This document shows positions 1 to 8,075 of a stretch of 64,000 nucleotides of DNA, piece by piece. Source of the stretch: Streptomyces sp. DH5. GTDB lineage: Bacteria > Actinomycetota > Actinomycetes > Streptomycetales > Streptomycetaceae. The notes under the pieces are model-generated. The model was given only the letters and a program-made list of their open reading frames with translations, was not told the origin of the DNA and did not search any database. The translations under genes were made by a program, and so were the position numbers. Positions within the stretch are counted from its first letter, which is position 1. Each line of letters opens with the position of its first letter. The stretch is from positions 310,001 through 374,000 of the forward strand of contig NZ_JAHWGP010000003.1 of the NCBI RefSeq assembly GCF_020873915.1, in the 5' to 3' direction.

Positions 1-246
1 GGCGGTCATCGTCAGCAGCGAGGCGGTGACGACCCAGGTGTAGGCGCTCTGGCCGCCGCCGAGGTCACCCACGATCTCGGGCAGGGCGTTGGTGACGATG
101 GTCGACGACAGGATGGCGGCGAACATGCCGAGCAGCAGCCCGGACAGTGCCTCCATGATCTGCCGGTGGGTCATCGGAGCGTCTGCGGAGGAGCCTCCCC
201 CGTGCTTGGCATGAGCCCGCACACCGGCTGGTGTGGTCGTTGCCAT
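1..246 (-). CDS. MFS drug/H+ antiporter (DHA2-type), N-terminal part only
   Basis: The first 82 codons of a gene that runs off the left edge. After a short hydrophilic lead the protein has a first membrane segment and then a stretch reading ALPEIVGDLGGGQSAYTWVV, typical of the TM1-TM2 region of EmrB/QacA-like 14-TM proton antiporters that export drugs from the cytoplasm. The ATG at 246 lies 13 bp downstream of the MarR gene on the same strand, so the two probably form a regulator-pump operon. Substrate unknown. Confidence 0.85.
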   Translation of the reverse strand, partial: MATTTPAGVRAHAKHGGGSSADAPMTHRQIMEALSGLLLGMFAAILSSTIVTNALPEIVGDLGGGQSAYTWVVTASLLTMTA

Positions 247-259
247 GGGCGTCCTTCTC

Positions 260-769
260 TTAGGTGCTTGCGGGTGTACGGGTGGTCCGTTCGGTACGGG
301 TGGTCCGTTCGGGTGCGGGAGGCGCCGGCCTGGGCGCGGTGCGGCACTCGCCGAAGCTGTCCCTGAGCCGGGCCATCAGCTGGGCGAGGTGGCCGACCTC
401 CTCGTCGGGCCAGTCGCCGAGGCGCTCGGCGAGCAGCCGGGTGGTCAGCCGGAACAGCTCGTCGAGCCGCGTCCGCCCGGCGGGGGTGAGGCGCAGGATG
501 CGGGACCGTTTGTCGGCGGGGTCCCAGGAGCGCTCGATCCATCCGCGCTCGGCCAGGTGGGTGACGTGGCGGCTGGTGACGGACAGGTCCACGGAGAGCA
601 GCTCGGCGACCCTGCTCATGCGCATGTCGCCGTGGCGGCCGAGGAGGGTCAGCACGGACGCGGAGCCACTGGGGCAGTCCGCCGGCATGATCCGGTTCAT
701 CTCCCGTTTGACGGCGCCGAAGGCGCTGAGCTGTCGGACCAGTTCCTCGTACTGCGCCGTCCCGGCCAT
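260..769 (-). CDS. MarR-family transcriptional regulator
   Basis: A 169-residue winged-helix regulator. The core reads as MarR: a recognition-helix region (SRVAELLSVDLSVTSRHVTHLAERGWIER) followed by the wing (DPADKRSRILRLTPAG). The longer frame has an upstream in-frame start, but ATG 769 is preceded by a perfect GGGAGGT ribosome site, so I use it. The C-terminal tail is Arg/Pro/Thr-rich with repeated ERTTRT, an unusual low-complexity extension. It lies just upstream of an MFS pump and just downstream of two inverted-repeat boxes, so it probably represses itself and the pump until a ligand binds. Confidence 0.9.
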   Translation of the reverse strand: MAGTAQYEELVRQLSAFGAVKREMNRIMPADCPSGSASVLTLLGRHGDMRMSRVAELLSVDLSVTSRHVTHLAERGWIERSWDPADKRSRILRLTPAGRTRLDELFRLTTRLLAERLGDWPDEEVGHLAQLMARLRDSFGECRTAPRPAPPAPERTTRTERTTRTPAST

Positions 770-783
770 GGCACCTCCCGTTT

Positions 784-828
784 CGTTGCTCGAAGCAACG
801 GTAGGACTCAATGGTTGCTACAAGCAAG
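784..828. promoter_or_regulatory. Two tandem MarR-type operator boxes
   Basis: A perfect inverted repeat CGTTGCT-CGA-AGCAACG lies at 784-800. A second, nearly perfect one, GTTGCT-ACA-AGCAAG, lies at 814-828. Their centres are about 29 bp apart. Both sit immediately upstream of the marR start (769). TTGCT-N3-AGCAA is the size and symmetry expected of a dimeric MarR site; the assignment to this regulator is inferred from position. Confidence 0.7.
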
Positions 829-998
829 CAAAAGAGGGCGAGGTGGCCCAAAAACTTGGCAAAGGCAAGTAATCGCGACAGTAAACACGCAGGTCGCAGT
901 GGGTGCACCCGCTCCGCTCCGACCTCGCGGCGGCCTCCGCACGGCCCTGTCCCGCCCCGCTTGGGCCGTCCGCCGGGCAGGCGCTAGGGTCTCGTGGC

Positions 999-1193
999 AT
1001 GGCTAACACCCAGGGCCCGCAGGGCAATCACGACCCCGCCGGCAGCACCCAGATGTTCCGCGCGTTCGTCGACGAGGCTCCTCAGAGCCGGCAGACCGCG
1101 TCCACGGGCGGCGGACCCCGCGTCGGTCTGATCATCGGCATCGTCGTCGCCGTGGCGGTCGTCGCCGCGGTGGCCTGGCTGGCGCTGAAGTAG
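999..1193 (+). CDS. Small single-pass membrane protein, unknown function
   Basis: A 64-residue protein. The hydrophilic N-terminal half contains QMFRAFVDEAPQSRQ, and the C-terminal half is one strong membrane helix (VGLIIGIVVAVAVVAAVAWLAL) ending at the last residue but one, so it is tail-anchored with its N-terminus probably cytoplasmic. ATG 999 is the first good start. It converges with the sigma-factor gene. I do not recognise a named family. Confidence 0.7.
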   Translation: MANTQGPQGNHDPAGSTQMFRAFVDEAPQSRQTASTGGGPRVGLIIGIVVAVAVVAAVAWLALK

Positions 1194-1306
1194 CGCGAGC
1201 GGGCCGGAGAAACGCGGCGGGCCGCCGTTGCGCCCTCGACAGGCGCCCCGGCGGCCACGCGTCCGATCCCACCCCACGGAGCCGCTCGCTCCGGGAGTGT
1301 GGTTCC

Positions 1307-2236
1307 TCAGTCCGAGATGAGGCCCTCGCGCAACTGGGCGAGGGTCCGGGTGAGCAGCCGCGAGACGTGCATCTGGGAGATGCCGACCTCCTCGCCGATC
1401 TGCGACTGGGTCATGTTGGCGAAGAAGCGCAGCATGATGATCCGCCGTTCCCGGGGCGGCAGCTTGGCCAGCAGCGGCTTGAGCGACTCCCGGTACTCCA
1501 CGCCCTCCAGCGCCGTGTCCTCGTAGCCGAGGCGGTCGGCGAGCGAGCCCTCGCCGCCGTCGTCCTCGGGCGCGGGGGAGTCGAGCGAGGACGCCGTGTA
1601 CGCGTTGCCGACGGCGAGCCCGTCGACCACGTCCTCCTCCGACACGCCGAGCACGGCGGCGAGTTCGGCGACCGTCGGGGAGCGGTCCAGCTTCTGGGAG
1701 AGCTCGTCGCCGGCCTTGGTCAGCGCCAGGCGGAGCTCCTGGAGCCGGCGCGGCACCCGCACCGACCACGACGTGTCGCGGAAGAACCGCTTGATCTCGC
1801 CGACCACCGTCGGCATGGCGAACGTCGGGAACTCCACACCCCGTTCGCAGTCGAAACGGTCGATCGCCTTGATCAGCCCGATGGTGCCGACCTGGACGAT
1901 GTCCTCCATCGGCTCGTTGCGCGAGCGGAAGCGCGCCGCCGCGTAGCGCACCAGGGGGAGGTTGAGCTCGATCAGGGTGTCCCGGACGTAGGCACGCTCC
2001 GGGCTGTCCTCGTCGAGCACGGCGAGCCGCAGGAACAGGGAGCGGGACAGGGTGCGGGTGTCGAGGGCCGCCGTGTCCGGCAGTTCCGCCGTCTCCGGGA
2101 GCCGCGCCTGGTCCGGGAGCTCCGGAGCCGGTGTGGCCGGGCCTTGGTCGATGGGGCCGAGTGCGTCGAGAGCATGGGGAGCTGTTTCGCTCTCCGCGAG
2201 CGTGAGCACCTTCGAGCTGCCCTGTTCTGCGGACAT
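1307..2236 (-). CDS. sigN: RNA polymerase sigma factor, SigB/SigF/SigG family (SigN)
   Basis: A 309-residue group-3 sigma factor. It has region 2 ([36 protein letters not shown]), region 3 and region 4 with the terminal HTH ([21 protein letters not shown]). An acidic, Leu/Pro-rich N-terminal extension of about 70 residues precedes region 2. The open frame extends upstream, but ATG 2236 follows an AAAGGGGGT ribosome site and starts the more natural MSAEQ sequence. It lies directly downstream of a close paralogue (SigF) on the same strand. The symbol is assigned from the remembered S. coelicolor order sigN-sigF. No anti-sigma gene is adjacent, so control is probably in trans. Confidence 0.85.
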   Translation of the reverse strand: MSAEQGSSKVLTLAESETAPHALDALGPIDQGPATPAPELPDQARLPETAELPDTAALDTRTLSRSLFLRLAVLDEDSPERAYVRDTLIELNLPLVRYAAARFRSRNEPMEDIVQVGTIGLIKAIDRFDCERGVEFPTFAMPTVVGEIKRFFRDTSWSVRVPRRLQELRLALTKAGDELSQKLDRSPTVAELAAVLGVSEEDVVDGLAVGNAYTASSLDSPAPEDDGGEGSLADRLGYEDTALEGVEYRESLKPLLAKLPPRERRIIMLRFFANMTQSQIGEEVGISQMHVSRLLTRTLAQLREGLISD

Positions 2237-2344
2237 GCCACCCCCTTTGGGTCGCGGGACGGTCGCGGCGGACGTTCCCGATCCGAGGAACGCAGCCTTC
2301 ACCTGAATACCGGCGCCGAAGCTCCGGCAAACGCGCTTCCGGCA

Positions 2345-2385
2345 GAATGTCACATGTCGGCAACGCGCTGTAGTGACATGTCGAC
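2345..2385. promoter_or_regulatory. Repeat-rich promoter region of sigN
   Basis: The 246 bp between the two sigma genes is relatively AT-rich. It holds an inverted pair TGTCAC (2348-2353) / GTGACA (2373-2378), each arm overlapping a CATGTCG direct repeat. This could be an operator or a hairpin. I could not identify convincing -10/-35 elements. Confidence 0.35.
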
Positions 2386-2482
2386 ATCCAAGATGCGAAT
2401 AAGCCCTGCAAACAAGGAGTCTGACGGACTTTCGGCTCGGAGAAAAGCAGAACGGGACTTCCGGACGATTCGCTCGTTCCGG

Positions 2483-3313
2483 TTACGCGTCGATCCTGTT
2501 TGCGGACCGCAGCCGCTGGAAGCTGCGTGCCAGCAGACGGGACACGTGCATCTGCGAGACGCCGAGTTCCGCGCTGATCTGGGACTGGGTGAGATTGCTG
2601 TAGTAGCGCAGCAGCAGGATGTGCTGCTCCCGCTCGGGCAGCTGGACGAGGAGGTGCCGGACGAGGTCGCGGTGCTCGACGCCGTCCAGGGCGGGGTCCT
2701 CGTAGCCGAGCCGGTCCAGCAGCCCCGGCATCCCGTCGCCCTCCTGCGCGGCCTCCAGGGAGGTGGCGTGGTACGACCGCCCGGCCTCGATGCAGGAGAG
2801 CACCTCCTCCTCGGAGATGCGCAGCCGCTCGGCGATCTCGGCGGTCGTGGGGAGCCGCCCGAAGGCGGTCGTGAGGTCCTCCGTCGCGCTGTTGACCTGA
2901 ACCCACAGCTCGTGCAGCCGGCGCGGTACGTGGACCGTGCGGACGTTGTCGCGGAAGTAGCGCTTGATCTCGCCGACCACCGTCGGCATGGCGAACGTCG
3001 GGAACTGCACGCCCCGCTCCGGATCGAAGCGGTCGATGGCGTTGATGAGCCCGATCGTGCCGACCTGGACGACGTCCTCCATCGGCTCGTTGCGGGAGCG
3101 GAAGCGGGCGGCCGCGTAGCGCACGAGCGGGAGATTGGCCTCGATGAGCGCCGCGCGCACGCGGGCGTGCTCCGGTGTGCCGGGCTCGAGATCCTTGAGC
3201 TGACCGAAGAGCAGCTGGGTCAGGGCCCGGGTGTCGGCGCCCCGCCGTTTGGCGGGGGTCTGGACCGCGTCGGGGGACACGTCGTCCTGGGGCGGCGCAG
3301 TACTGGCCGGCAC
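2483..3313 (-). CDS. sigF: RNA polymerase sigma factor SigF (spore maturation type)
   Basis: A 276-residue SigB/F/G-family sigma factor with complete regions 2, 3 and 4; the terminal HTH reads [21 protein letters not shown]. It ends in [12 protein letters not shown], which matches the S. coelicolor SigF C-terminus as I remember it. A GTG at 3325 is possible, but the GTG at 3313 has a GAGGTGG ribosome site nearby and yields MPASTAPP, like the remembered orthologue. In S. coelicolor SigF acts in late spore maturation and depends on WhiG; that is family knowledge and is not visible here. Confidence 0.9.
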   Translation of the reverse strand: MPASTAPPQDDVSPDAVQTPAKRRGADTRALTQLLFGQLKDLEPGTPEHARVRAALIEANLPLVRYAAARFRSRNEPMEDVVQVGTIGLINAIDRFDPERGVQFPTFAMPTVVGEIKRYFRDNVRTVHVPRRLHELWVQVNSATEDLTTAFGRLPTTAEIAERLRISEEEVLSCIEAGRSYHATSLEAAQEGDGMPGLLDRLGYEDPALDGVEHRDLVRHLLVQLPEREQHILLLRYYSNLTQSQISAELGVSQMHVSRLLARSFQRLRSANRIDA

Positions 3314-3452
3314 GGTCAACGCCACCTCGTCATCGCTCTCATGTCCGTCAACTCATCCGTCAAAAGCGGTCATAGCATCACAAGACTGCCTCACCGTGTG
3401 CAAGCACCGCATATTCCGTGTTGAGGGGCGGGCACGGACCGCGACATGAGGA

Positions 3453-3478
3453 AACCCCCCGCCGTCACGGCGAGGGGC
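3453..3478 (-). terminator. Stem-loop terminator of the Dabb operon
   Basis: The CCCCTCGCCG / CGGCGGGGGG hairpin, read on the minus strand, is followed by TTTCC. It lies just after the Dabb stop codon and separates that operon from sigF. Confidence 0.65.
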
Positions 3479-3494
3479 ACGGGCGGACGGAGCG

Positions 3495-3788
3495 TCAGAA
3501 CTCGTAGTCGGCGATCACCCACGTGGCGAACTCGCGCCACAGTCCCACGCCCGCCTGGTGCTCCGGGTGCTCCACGTACCGGCGCAGCGCGTCCGCGTCG
3601 TCGAAGGCCGAGTTGATGGCGAAGTCGTAGGCGATGGGGCGGTCGCTGATGTTCCAGGCGCACTCCCAGAAGCGGATCTCCGGGATCTTGCCGTCGAGCG
3701 AACGGAAGGCCTCCTCGCCCCTGACGACCCGCGGGTCGTCGCGCTGGACGCCCTCGTTCAGCCGGAAGAGCACCAGGTGGCGGATCAT
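3495..3788 (-). CDS. Dabb (stress-responsive A/B barrel) family protein
   Basis: A 97-residue protein beginning MIRHLVLFRLNEGV, the signature first strand of Dabb domains. It continues with conserved D-A-L-R-Y-V-E-H-P-E-H and ends in a W-V-I-A-D-Y-E-F strand. Dabb proteins form dimeric ferredoxin-like barrels; most actinobacterial members have no known reaction. ATG 3788 overlaps the stop of the upstream small gene as TGATG and is served by GGAGGTAA, so translation is coupled to that gene. Confidence 0.9.
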   Translation of the reverse strand: MIRHLVLFRLNEGVQRDDPRVVRGEEAFRSLDGKIPEIRFWECAWNISDRPIAYDFAINSAFDDADALRRYVEHPEHQAGVGLWREFATWVIADYEF

Positions 3789-3964
3789 CACTTACCTCCG
3801 TCGGCGAGCCAGGTCATGAAGTCCCCGACGGCCTTCGCGGCGTCGGAGATGCCCTCGAAGCCGACCGTGACGTAGTCGCCGGCCGTCTCGGGATCCGTGA
3901 TGATCAGGTACAGCACGAAGACCACGAGGACGTAGACGACGGCCTTCTTCGCGTTCACCGCCAT
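3788..3964 (-). CDS. Small membrane protein coupled to the Dabb gene
   Basis: A 58-residue protein, MAVNAKKAVVYVLVVFVLYL and onward: a Lys-containing N-terminus, one membrane helix (about residues 8-23), then a soluble tail ending FMTWLADGGK. ATG 3964 follows GGGAGGG. Its TGA overlaps the Dabb ATG by one base. It is short enough to be missed by automated calls. Function unknown; the coupling suggests joint expression with the Dabb protein. Confidence 0.8.
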   Translation of the reverse strand: MAVNAKKAVVYVLVVFVLYLIITDPETAGDYVTVGFEGISDAAKAVGDFMTWLADGGK

Positions 3965-4030
3965 CGCGGCCCTCCCCTGTCACTGCTGTGTACTGGCGTC
4001 ACATGCGTCGAGCGGGCCCATGATCGCACG

Positions 4031-4058
4031 AAGGGCCCCGTCTGACGACGGGGCCCTT
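4031..4058 (-). terminator. Terminator of tRNA-Ser(CGA)
   Basis: A perfect 12-bp stem, AAGGGCCCCGTC / GACGGGGCCCTT, with a TGAC loop lies 7 bp beyond the tRNA 3' end. Several tRNA genes in this window have the same arrangement. Confidence 0.75.
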
Positions 4059-4064
4059 CACCAG

Positions 4065-4149
4065 CGGTAGCGGAGGGATTTGAACCCTCGGTGACTTGCG
4101 CCACACTCGCTTTCGAGGCGAGCTCCTTCGGCCGCTCGGACACGCTACC
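4065..4149 (-). tRNA. tRNA-Ser(CGA)
   Basis: An 85-nt class II tRNA. The acceptor stem is GGTAGCG/CGCTACC, the anticodon loop reads CTCGAAA (anticodon CGA, codon UCG), there is a long variable arm, and the T-loop is GGTTCAAATCC. CCA is not encoded. Confidence 0.95.
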
Positions 4150-4194
4150 GAGGGAGACCTTACAGCAAGGTGCGGTGTGGTTTGAAATCGATAA

Positions 4195-4686
4195 TCAGCG
4201 GTCCCGGAAGAAGTCCGTGAGCAGTCGGGAGCACTCCTCGGCGAGCACCCCGCCGATCACTTCGGGCCGGTGGTTGAGCCGGCGGTCACGGACGAGGTCC
4301 CACAGGGAACCGGCCGCGCCGGCCTTCTCGTCCCGGGCGCCGTAGACGACACGGTCGACCCGGGACTGCTGGAGGGCCCCCGCGCACATCGTGCACGGCT
4401 CCAGCGTCACCACCAGGGTGCAGCCGGTCAGCCGCCACTCCCCGAGCCGCGCGGCGGCCCGCCGGACGGCGAGGACCTCCGCGTGGGCCGTGGGGTCGCC
4501 GGCGGCCTCCCGTTCGTTGTGGGCGGAGGCCAGCACGGTGGCGCCGTCCGGGGCCAGCACGACGGCGCCGACGGGCACGTCCCCGCCCCGGACGGCCCGT
4601 GCGGCCTCGTCCAGGGCGAGTCGCATCGCCGCCCGCCAGCGGTCGCGTACCGGATCCGGCGGCCCGGACGCGGTGGTGGTCGGCAC
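4195..4686 (-). CDS. tadA: tRNA-specific adenosine deaminase TadA
   Basis: Deaminates A34 to inosine in the anticodon of tRNA-Arg(ACG). The zinc and catalytic motifs are intact: HAE in DPTAHAEVLA and PCxxC in LEPCTMCAGAL. The GTG at 4686 lies 2 bp after the stop of the TadA-associated gene and gives 163 residues. An internal ATG at 4626 (MRLALDEAAR, 143 residues) is nearer the usual family length, and neither start has a strong ribosome site. I report the coupled GTG; the true start is uncertain. Confidence 0.9.
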   Translation of the reverse strand: MPTTTASGPPDPVRDRWRAAMRLALDEAARAVRGGDVPVGAVVLAPDGATVLASAHNEREAAGDPTAHAEVLAVRRAAARLGEWRLTGCTLVVTLEPCTMCAGALQQSRVDRVVYGARDEKAGAAGSLWDLVRDRRLNHRPEVIGGVLAEECSRLLTDFFRDR

Positions 4687-4688
4687 GG

Positions 4689-5237
4689 TCAGCGGACGGT
4701 CTCCAGCACTTCCGAGGCGCCGAGGGCGTCGGCGATCTCGTTGACGGCGTCCCCGGCCAGGGAGCGCAACTCCTTCTCGGTGACGCCCAGGTCCTCCAGG
4801 ACCCGCGCGTCGCCGACCGGCCCGTGCGGTACGGCGTCGGCGGGACCGGCGGCCGCGGGGACGCCGTCGGCGTCCCCGCCGTCCTCGGTGTCCGGTTCGC
4901 CGTCCTCCGTGCCGTCGAGGTCGAGGGCGTCCAGGTCGGTGCCGTCGTCCCCCGGTGCGCGGCCGAGCAGTTCGTCGGTGAGCAGGATCTCGCCGTAGCT
5001 GCTGCGGGAGGCCGCGGCGGCGTCGGAGACGTAGATCCGGGGGTCCTCCTCGCCGTCCACGCGGACGACGCCGAACCAGCCCTCCTCCTGCTCGATCAGC
5101 ACGAGCACCGTGTCGTCGTCCGGAGAGGCCTCCCGGGCCAGGTCCACCAGATCGGACAGGGTTTCCACATCGTCGAGCTCCGTGTCGCTCGCTTCCCACC
5201 CGTCTTCGGTGCGCGCGAGCAGTGCGGCGAAGTACAC
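4689..5237 (-). CDS. tRNA adenosine deaminase-associated protein
   Basis: A 182-residue acidic protein. The N-terminal domain is MYFAALLARTEDGWEASDTELDDVETLSDLVDLAR, the centre is rich in Asp/Gly/Glu and probably disordered, and the C-terminal helical segment reads LEDLGVTEKELRSLAGDAVNEIADALGASEVLETVR. Actinobacteria consistently carry this gene beside tadA, hence its name; no reaction is established. The GTG at 5237 is chosen for its GGGAGAG ribosome site. It is almost abutted by tadA downstream. Confidence 0.85.
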   Translation of the reverse strand: MYFAALLARTEDGWEASDTELDDVETLSDLVDLAREASPDDDTVLVLIEQEEGWFGVVRVDGEEDPRIYVSDAAAASRSSYGEILLTDELLGRAPGDDGTDLDALDLDGTEDGEPDTEDGGDADGVPAAAGPADAVPHGPVGDARVLEDLGVTEKELRSLAGDAVNEIADALGASEVLETVR

Positions 5238-5555
5238 CGTGACTCTCCCACTGGTAGGCGTGCCGGTTGGGAATCCCCCCGGCGGAGGTTGCGGGCGGGA
5301 GTCGGTGACGCCGGCCCCGCCCTCTCGGAATCGTGGCAGAAACAAGGCCGTCGGGGGACGTCTTCGGCTCCCTGTGTCCGGCGGTTTCGATCGCGGTGGG
5401 CCGAGTGCGCCCCCGGAGGGACCCATCAGCGCACGCGCTGCCGCTGTCGCTGCCACGTGCGGATCGTACGCGGCCGGGACCGTCGGGGACGCGCGCCGCT
5501 CGGAACGGGAAGTGCCACTGGCGGGGCAGTGGTTGAGGGGTGAACGGGGTCGGTG
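5238..5555. other. Intergenic stretch without a supported gene
   Basis: 318 bp between the TadA-associated gene and the small Arg-rich gene, both on the minus strand. Open frames here lack ribosome sites and family resemblance. I see no strong hairpin or operator. It presumably holds the promoter of the tadA pair. Confidence 0.5.
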
Positions 5556-5783
5556 CTACCAGCGGAAGGTGCGCATGCGCATCGCGTGCCGCAGCCGGGC
5601 GGCCTTGGCGCGGCGCGGCTGGACCCGGTCGCGCAGCGCGCGGGCCTCGGCGAGTTCGCGCAGGAACCGGGCGCGGCGCCGTCGTCGTTCGGCCTCCGTC
5701 TCGCCCTCCGTGCCGGCCCTGTCGCGGGGGAGGACGGGCGTTTCGCGCGGCGACGGATCGTCTCGGTGTTCCTGGTCAGGCAT
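5556..5783 (-). CDS. Small Arg-rich conserved hypothetical protein
   Basis: 75 residues. The N-terminus is acidic ([16 protein letters not shown]), and the rest is very basic and helical: [47 protein letters not shown] 5783 has a GGAG ribosome site. The charge pattern suggests nucleic-acid or ribosome binding, but no family is recognised. It is divergent from upp. Confidence 0.6.
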   Translation of the reverse strand: MPDQEHRDDPSPRETPVLPRDRAGTEGETEAERRRRRARFLRELAEARALRDRVQPRRAKAARLRHAMRMRTFRW

Positions 5784-5921
5784 CGGTTCATCACTCCCGT
5801 CCGTCCCTCCCACCTTCCCCCGGTCGGGCGGTTTGACGCCAGCGAACGAGTGGCGGGGGCCGGGAGTGCGTGCCGTGCCGCGGGGACGCCGGGCCCTCGG
5901 GGCCCGGTTACTGTTGACGGC

Positions 5922-6557
5922 ATGCGTCTCCACGTCGTCGACCACCCCCTGGTCGCCCACAAACTCACCACTCTGCGCGACCGGCGCACCGACTCCGCGA
6001 CCTTCCGCCGTCTCGCCGACGAACTGGTCACCCTGCTCGCCTACGAGGCCACGCGCGACGTGCGCACCGAGCAGGTCGACATCCGGACGCCGGTGGAGCC
6101 GACCACGGGCGTCAAGCTCTCCCACCCGCGCCCGCTGGTGGTGCCGATCCTGCGCGCCGGGCTCGGCATGCTGGACGGCATGGTCCGGCTGCTGCCGACC
6201 GCCGAGGTGGGCTTCCTCGGCATGATCCGCAACGAGGAGACGCTGCAGGCCTCGACGTACGCCACCCGGATGCCGGAGGACCTCTCCGGGCGTCAGGTGT
6301 ACGTCCTGGACCCGATGCTCGCCACCGGCGGCACGCTGGTCGCGGCGATCCAGGAGCTGATCAAGCGCGGCGCCGACGATGTGACCGCCGTGGTGCTGCT
6401 GGCCGCGCCGGAGGGCGTGGAGGTCATGGAGCGGGAGCTGGCCGGCACGCCGGTGACCGTGGTGACGGCGTCGGTCGACGAGCGGCTCAACGAGCACGGC
6501 TACATCGTGCCGGGCCTCGGCGACGCGGGGGACCGGATGTACGGGGCGGCCGAGTAG
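5922..6557 (+). CDS. upp: Uracil phosphoribosyltransferase
   Basis: Converts uracil and PRPP to UMP in cytosolic pyrimidine salvage. 211 residues, full family length. Near the start [11 protein letters not shown] is typical; the PRPP-binding loop is DPMLATGGT (about residue 126 onward) and the C-terminal uracil-binding region is [19 protein letters not shown] 5922 starts [15 protein letters not shown], the standard Upp N-terminus. Monocistronic between a divergent and a convergent neighbour. Confidence 0.97.
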   Translation: MRLHVVDHPLVAHKLTTLRDRRTDSATFRRLADELVTLLAYEATRDVRTEQVDIRTPVEPTTGVKLSHPRPLVVPILRAGLGMLDGMVRLLPTAEVGFLGMIRNEETLQASTYATRMPEDLSGRQVYVLDPMLATGGTLVAAIQELIKRGADDVTAVVLLAAPEGVEVMERELAGTPVTVVTASVDERLNEHGYIVPGLGDAGDRMYGAAE

Positions 6558-6584
6558 CCGGCGGCCCTCTCCGGTCCCGCGTCC

Positions 6585-7217
6585 TCAGCAGTTCTTCTTC
6601 GAGGCGGGCGCCGGCTTCGGGGCGGCCAGTGCGGTCAGCGCCCGGTCGGCGTCCGCCTTCTTCGTCAGCTCCCGGAACCCGTCACCGATGATGAGGTCGA
6701 CCTCGGTGCCCTTGCGGGCGGGGTCGGTGCGGCGTTCGGCGCCGGCGAGCTGGGTGCCGAGCACGGGGAGCGCGGTGTCGAGGGCGGTGGCGGGACCGAG
6801 CAGCACTCCGGCGCCCTTCACCTTCTTGTCGTACTCCTGGGGCGCGTTGGCGACCTCGCCGATCCGGAAGCCGCGTTTCTTCAGCTCGTCGGCGGTCTTC
6901 TGGGCGAGACCGCCCTTGGTGGTGGCGTTGAGGACGTTGACGGTGATCGTGCCGGGCACGGGGAACGTCTTCGGGGCGGTCGCGGGAGTCGCCTTGGTGG
7001 CGCAGGCCGCCTTCGTGCCGACCGCGGAGGCGGAGTCGCCGTCGGTGAACACGTCGATGAGCTGCAGGGTGCCCCAGCCGCCCACGCCCAGGACGGCTGC
7101 GGAGGCGACGGTCAGCGCGACGATCCTCCCGCGCCGCCGGGGCCGGCGCATCCGCGGGTATCGGTCACCCGTGATCCGGTACTGGCCGCCCATGCCAGGT
7201 GGAGTGAGCATGCTCAT
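6585..7217 (-). CDS. LytR C-terminal-domain membrane protein
   Basis: 210 residues: a basic cytoplasmic N-terminus (RYPRMRRPRRRGR), one membrane helix (IVALTVASAAVLGVGGWGTLQL), then an extracytoplasmic LytR_C domain (ITVNVLNATTKGGLAQKTADELKKRGF to VDLIIGDGF). LytR_C domains usually follow LCP cell-wall ligases; here the domain is free-standing on a membrane anchor, so a cell-wall role is inferred only. Alternative starts exist at 7211 and 7193. Confidence 0.85.
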   Translation of the reverse strand: MSMLTPPGMGGQYRITGDRYPRMRRPRRRGRIVALTVASAAVLGVGGWGTLQLIDVFTDGDSASAVGTKAACATKATPATAPKTFPVPGTITVNVLNATTKGGLAQKTADELKKRGFRIGEVANAPQEYDKKVKGAGVLLGPATALDTALPVLGTQLAGAERRTDPARKGTEVDLIIGDGFRELTKKADADRALTALAAPKPAPASKKNC

Positions 7218-7340
7218 GAGCGCAGCGTAGTGCGCCCGGGCTGCAATGCCTACTAGATGATCATTCGACTGGGTGCAGTACCGGTGCGGTCCAACCCGAA
7301 AGGGCGAAAACCCGGCCGAGGGAGGGGTGTGGGACGGACG

Positions 7341-7637
7341 TCAGCCGAGCTCGAGCACGCGGGCGTGCAGCACCTGGCGCTGCTGGAGCGCCGCGCGCAC
7401 GGCCCGGTGCAGCCCGTCCTCCAGGTACAGGTCGCCCTGCCACTTCACGACGTGCGCGAAGAGATCGCCGTAGAAGGTCGAGTCCTCGGCGAGGAGCGTC
7501 TCGAGGTCCAGCTGCTGCTTGGTCGTCACGAGCTGATCGAGGCGGACCGGGCGCGGCGCGACGTCCGCCCACTGCCGGGTGCTTTCCCGGCCGTGGTCGG
7601 GGTACGGCCGGCCGTTTCCGATGCGCTTGAAGATCAC
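7341..7637 (-). CDS. Conserved 98-residue protein (often named VapB-family antitoxin)
   Basis: Begins MIFKRIGNGRPYPDHGRES and is nearly identical to a protein I remember throughout Streptomyces, where pipelines call it a VapB-family antitoxin. I see no ribbon-helix-helix or AbrB motif, and no PIN-domain gene lies beside it, so the antitoxin name is doubtful. Strong conservation suggests a housekeeping role. Monocistronic. Confidence 0.8.
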   Translation of the reverse strand: MIFKRIGNGRPYPDHGRESTRQWADVAPRPVRLDQLVTTKQQLDLETLLAEDSTFYGDLFAHVVKWQGDLYLEDGLHRAVRAALQQRQVLHARVLELG

Positions 7638-8075
7638 ACGGAAAGCCTACCGGTCAAGGCGTTCCGGGCGCAGCCATGGCGACGCGGTGCCACACCGGAA
7701 AAAGCGGGGCGAAGAGGGAGCAGCAGGGCTTCCCGGGTGAGGCGCGTCCCCTGTTCGGCGGCCCGTACGAGGTGCTGCGACCGGCGTCCCGCCCTCCAGC
7801 ACGCCCGATTCCCCCGAAAGTGTCCCCACCGCACGGCCCTGTCGACGCGGAATCCACGTCCCGGACTCCCAGCCCGCGACCCGGCGGCGGGCGAGGGATG
7901 TACGACACATGCCCGTGGCGCCACGGCGCCTGGCGCGCACGCTCGCCGCGTCGCCGAAACGCCCACGCGGCTCCTCCCCTGGCCTCGGTTTCGCTCGAGC
8001 GGGGGAGGGGACCCGTCGAGGAGGCTCCGGCGCCTTGCGATCACAAGGCGCCGGACGCCGCCCCTCCTCCCGCGC
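7638..8075. other. 438-bp intergenic stretch, no supported gene
   Basis: Open frames on both strands are GC-skew artefacts without ribosome sites or recognisable domains. The only clear structure is the hairpin at 8027-8054 that ends the HhH-GPD gene. Confidence 0.5.
8027..8054 (-). terminator. Terminator hairpin after the HhH-GPD gene
   Basis: A perfect 11-bp stem, CCGGCGCCTTG / CAAGGCGCCGG, with a 6-nt loop, 22 bp past the stop codon on the minus strand. Confidence 0.65.

Noticed and set aside
984-2906. Open frame of 640 codons on the minus strand covering both sigma genes
   Set aside because: It is the GC-skew shadow of sigN and sigF; translation is Arg/Pro/Gly-rich with no domain.
7341-7637. 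Toxin-antitoxin module suggested by the usual VapB label
   Set aside because: No toxin gene is adjacent and no DNA-binding fold is visible; kept only as a conserved protein.
7638-8075. Several overlapping open frames in the 7.6-8.1 kb gap
   Set aside because: All are high-GC artefacts without starts, codon pattern or recognisable domains.
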